Assembly: GCA_949825045.1 (NCBI GenBank)
Contig: OX463807.1
Location: 11,619,501 to 11,683,500 of the forward strand
Direction of reading: 5' to 3'
Source: Argyresthia goedartella
Taxonomy: Eukaryota > Arthropoda > Insecta > Lepidoptera > Argyresthiidae
DNA length: 64,000 nucleotides
In this document: positions 61,172-64,000 of the stretch, piece by piece
How positions within the stretch are numbered: the stretch's first letter is position 1
Layout of the letters: each line of letters opens with the position of its first letter
The notes under the pieces: model-generated
Database searches by the model: none
The model's input: the letters and a program-made list of their open reading frames with translations, nothing else
What the model was told of the DNA's origin: nothing
Made by a program: the position numbers and the translations under genes

Positions 61172-62500
61172 ATGGATTCCGAACTTACCAGTAGCAGTGC
61201 CAATACCAACTTTAAGTTCATCGAAAGCACTCACGGTGGGCTACTGTTGATAAGAGCCGGTCCACCGGGCCAACAAGGAATCTTCAGTGTGGCGATGTTC
61301 TACAAAATATTGTAATGGTACTGTAACAATTAGTTCTAAGGAACTAATCATTCTAAAATCCAAGGATCACTCATGTATACCCGATTATGAGAGCATCGAC
61401 GTCGAAAAATCGATTATTGCTGTAAAGAAAAAGGTCGCTACTGATTTTGTCCCGTCCCTTTAATTTTTAAGGAAGAAATGCGTAAATATCATAAGCGGTT
61501 AGAGTATGTGGACAAAGTCCCAACATTTCTTGAAAAGCGGGATTCTTTGTACGCAGCACAGAAGAAGGTTTCGGGGAGTAGTAATACCTTCAAGACTTGT
61601 AAAGACGTCATCATCCCAAATTTTTTATCGGAAAACTTTTTGGTACACCAGGAAGATAATATCCTAATATTCATTAGCGAACAATGCAAGGACTACGTCA
61701 AACACGTTGACAGCTACTTTTTGGACGGAACGTTTAAAATTGCCCAGCTCTATACCATTCACGGGGATATAGGATCTTCTGAAGAGCACACAAATGTGGT
61801 CCCATTTATATACGCCTTGCTTGGTAATAAAAAATAGAGCACGTATAAAAAAATATTCCTTGCTGTTAAGAATACTATACCCAACTTCTCCCCCAAATAT
61901 GCCATGATGGATTTTGAGGTAGCCCCAATTAATGCGATAAAGACAGTATTTGAGGCTACAAAAGTCTCAGGTTGTTACTTCCACTTCTCAAAAGCAGTGT
62001 GGAGTAAGGCTGAGGAATTGGGGATGAGGCAAACTCGTGAAGGCAGCAGTTACGTGGCTAAATGTGTCGCTATCGTACATTTACCAGATTCCAAAATACT
62101 AGAGGGATGGTACAGCGTGTCAGCAAAGCCCCCGACTCTACCAGCGGCGGTTGAAACATTCAACGGCTATATGGACGCTCAGTGGTTTTCCATGAAACAA
62201 ATTAGGCTAGTTTCATGCTATGCACAGAGACATAGAACCAACAATGTTGTGGAGGGGTTCCACAGCCAACTTAATAAAGAGATGCAAAGAAACCGCAGTT
62301 TATTTAACATGATTTCAAATTTGAAAGAACAATCAAAAGACTTCGATTTTAAGATCCTTCAAGCTGAATTAAAAACGGTTTCACGCAAAAGAGCCCGAAA
62401 ATTCATTCACATGGATGAAAAAATCCAGAGCATTATTGACAGATATCAAACTTTGCATAGAAAAGTTATCTTACTTAAAATATTAGATACGTTTCAATAG
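61172..62500 (+). pseudogene. FLYWCH-MULE transposase, decayed
   Basis: The ATG at 61172 begins MDSELTSSSAN and enters a FLYWCH zinc finger (FIESTHGGLLLI). The end of the finger (KSKDHSCIPDYE, about 61365) lies in another frame, so there are two frameshifts. The original frame resumes at 61478. The MULE catalytic part shows YFLDGTFK (first Asp, about 61720), a TAG at 61835-61837, MMDFEVAPINAI (second Asp) and NNVVEGFHSQLNK (Glu, about 62255), with the family's C/H region CYFHFSKAVW. It ends at 62500. It cannot produce a full protein but kept all three acidic residues. Confidence 0.88.
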
Positions 62501-62739
62501 ATTCGTTTACGCTTATTAAACGAATGTTCAGTGTTTGTTTTTAATCAGTGGTAAGACTGGTACGTTACCTATTTATATTGTGTTACAAAGAATATAATGT
62601 TATTTTTAAGATTAATTTCATTTTATAGTTAAGGATTAAAAGTTAAAAATGCTTTAAATTGTTTTAATTAACAACCTACAACCTAACAGTAAATTTCATA
62701 TGTTCAATTAATAAGAGTAGTGTACAGTCAAGTGAAAAA

Positions 62740-63398
62740 TCCCCTGTGGCCACGTGGTCCGACTGCTTTGTCCGACCAGTCGGACGACGTGGATTTTTTT
62801 CCCGTTGTTTCGACTATCGAACTACATGGAATCGCAACTCCGCTTCGTCCGATTGGTCGGTCTACCTGGTCTTTTGTATTCCTGTTAGATCGATTAAACG
62901 GACTAGAAACTCTTACCATATTGTCAAAATAATAAGAACAATTAAGGACATTTTTTTTTATTCATATACAAGGTAAATCGCTAGTTACTGGCTACCCTCC
63001 AGTAACTGGCTACCTAATACTAAAAATGAATTCTATGTATAGGTAAAGAGATTGGCTTGGAAAGGCTCGCTCTTTAAATGTTGATAGTACCTACTCGTTT
63101 TAGTACTGAAAGGGAAAGTTTTATTTTAAAACAGAGAAGTTTTTTATGTCATTAATCAATTATATATGAATCATAAAAAATAAATATGCCCTTAATTGTT
63201 CTTATTATTTTGACAATATGGTAAGAGTTTCTAGTCCGATTAGTCGATCTAACAGGAATACAAAAGACCAGGTAGACCTACCAATCGGACGAAGCGGAGT
63301 TGCGATTCCATGTAGTTCGATAGTCGAAACAACGGGATAAAAAATCTACGTCATCCGACTGGTCGGACAAAGCAGTCGGACCACGTGGCCACAGGGGA
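62740..63398. repeat. 660-bp foldback inside the MULE
   Basis: Arms of about 230 bp (62740-62970 and 63160-63398), highly similar when inverted: TCCCCTGTGGCCACGTGGTC at the outside, GGTCTTTTGTATTCCTGTTA in the middle, AATTGTTCTTATTATTTTGA near the loop. The arms contain shorter palindromes (GTCCGACCAGTCGGAC). The loop is about 190 nt. Without coding sequence; probably a nested MITE or a foldback element. Confidence 0.9.
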
Positions 63399-63692
63399 AA
63401 AATTAACGGTCGGTTTCGGTTTGTCACTATCGCGGAATTATATTTCTGGTTACAGGTGCTAAGCTGTTAGTGGAATAAATCCTTTAGGTCACTTTGATCA
63501 AACGTTCCTTACGGGGCCAGAAAATCATTTACATTGTCTAAATATGCAGCATTGAAGAAAAAACTTTTTATATAATCCCGAAAGTGTACATGTACTGCAT
63601 TGAAAAAAGACGACAAGAAAATATGCTCATAGAAAAAAAAAGAAAGCGTTAAAATAAAGATTCAGAAAACTACAATACTGTAAAAAAAACTT

Positions 63693-63762
63693 TCGGGGAA
63701 AAATGCGAACGGAAAATTTACTTCGAAGAAATAATAAGTTCGGGAAAATGATCTAACAAATC
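63693..63762 (-). repeat. MULE right TIR
   Basis: Inverse of the left TIR. It is followed by the target duplication TATCAGCC. Confidence 0.92.
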
Positions 63763-63770
63763 TATCAGCC

Positions 63771-64000
63771 ATCAGTAAGTCAGTGTGTCAGTCAGGACTA
63801 AGAATTTTATAAGTTATCCAGAAAATTACTTCACATGTAGAGAAATGCAGGTTAAACGAGGGATGCCGTCAGTGGATGTGACCCAACCTCTGCCCTCTTC
63901 TGGCAAGGCAAGATAAAGTGGTGCCACGTCCTCAATAGAAACAAAACCCGTGTGACTGGGGATGGGCTACTAGCGAACAAGGTACCTATTATGTCCGTCG
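63771..64000. other. No gene recognised
   Basis: Right edge of the window, flank of the MULE. No feature was seen. Confidence 0.4.

Larger units (their letters stand above)
60456..63762 (+). mobile_element. MULE DNA transposon, complete length
   Basis: 3307 bp. Terminal inverted repeats of about 70 bp with one mismatch start GATTTGTTAGATCATTTTCC. The 8-bp target duplication TATCAGCC is at 60448-60455 and 63763-63770. Subterminal direct repeats containing CCGTTCGCATTTT occur at about 60508 and 60590. The interior has a FLYWCH-MULE transposase with several lesions and a 660-bp foldback. TIR length, TSD length and the transposase agree on Mutator-like. Confidence 0.93.

Overview
This is eukaryotic nuclear DNA, almost certainly from a lepidopteran (moth or butterfly). 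The evidence is an intron-rich gene with GT-AG (and one GC-AG) introns, a tRNA-derived SINE, a TED-type errantivirus with the TGGCGCAGCC primer binding site, FP25K-like LINE ORF1 proteins, and a repeat family (CTGTCTGTCCGTCCG start, AACCGGC end) that I know as very common in moth genomes. No bacterial operons, CRISPR arrays or rRNA genes were seen.

The one host gene I can assign firmly is on the minus strand at 544-11047. It is the N-terminal two thirds of a CCAR1 homologue (cell division cycle and apoptosis regulator 1), in eight exons, with an S1-like domain, an RS-rich stretch, the conserved CCAR/DBC1 core, a SAP domain and an acidic lysine-rich linker. The rest of the gene lies beyond the left edge. 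Its introns hold a long-inverted-repeat MITE, a small hairpin, a three-level nest around a DD82E (Sailor-type) IS630/Tc1/mariner element, and a Tc1-like remnant carrying a SINE. A second host gene may begin at 47294-47450, where one ATG-to-splice-donor exon is visible.

Almost everything to the right of 11.4 kb is transposon. The order is: a non-coding LTR element (LARD/TRIM type) with two identical 131-bp LTRs (11683-15615), lying between a diverged inverted-repeat pair (about 11490 and 17700); CTCCG-rich repeats; a TTAA-flanked piggyBac-like MITE (17730-18401); LINE scraps; a near full-length CR1/L2-like LINE on the minus strand (about 20525-25555); and an errantivirus env/LTR remnant (26148-27575). 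That env is split by a BEL/Pao element (27581-38093, TSD CTCCT). The 5' LTR of the BEL is itself split by an intact Jockey-type LINE (28055-33291, 11-bp TSD). The rest of the env and a head-to-head errantivirus LTR-PBS-gag piece follow (38099-39400). Next come a LINE-3 fragment carrying a 227-bp MITE, a decayed LINE-4, and a DD41D mariner with TIRs (42692-45184).

The last third holds unassigned AT-rich DNA, a second LINE-4 copy with its own MITE, a 137-bp tandem duplication, and a LINE-3 copy whose 3' UTR appears to be interrupted by a second CR1/L2-like LINE (about 54930-60215). It ends with a complete-length but decayed MULE element (60456-63762) with 70-bp TIRs, an 8-bp TSD and a nested foldback of about 660 bp.

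The most useful points are the paralogous empty sites that date and define insertions (Sailor, the 227-bp MITE, BEL, Jockey), the coding-free LTR element with identical LTRs, the BEL copy whose ORF stays open across a deletion of most of RNase H and integrase, and the intact Jockey with a TAATG ORF1/ORF2 overlap. I see no wholly new biochemical system. The family names rest on motif reading from memory and need database searches.
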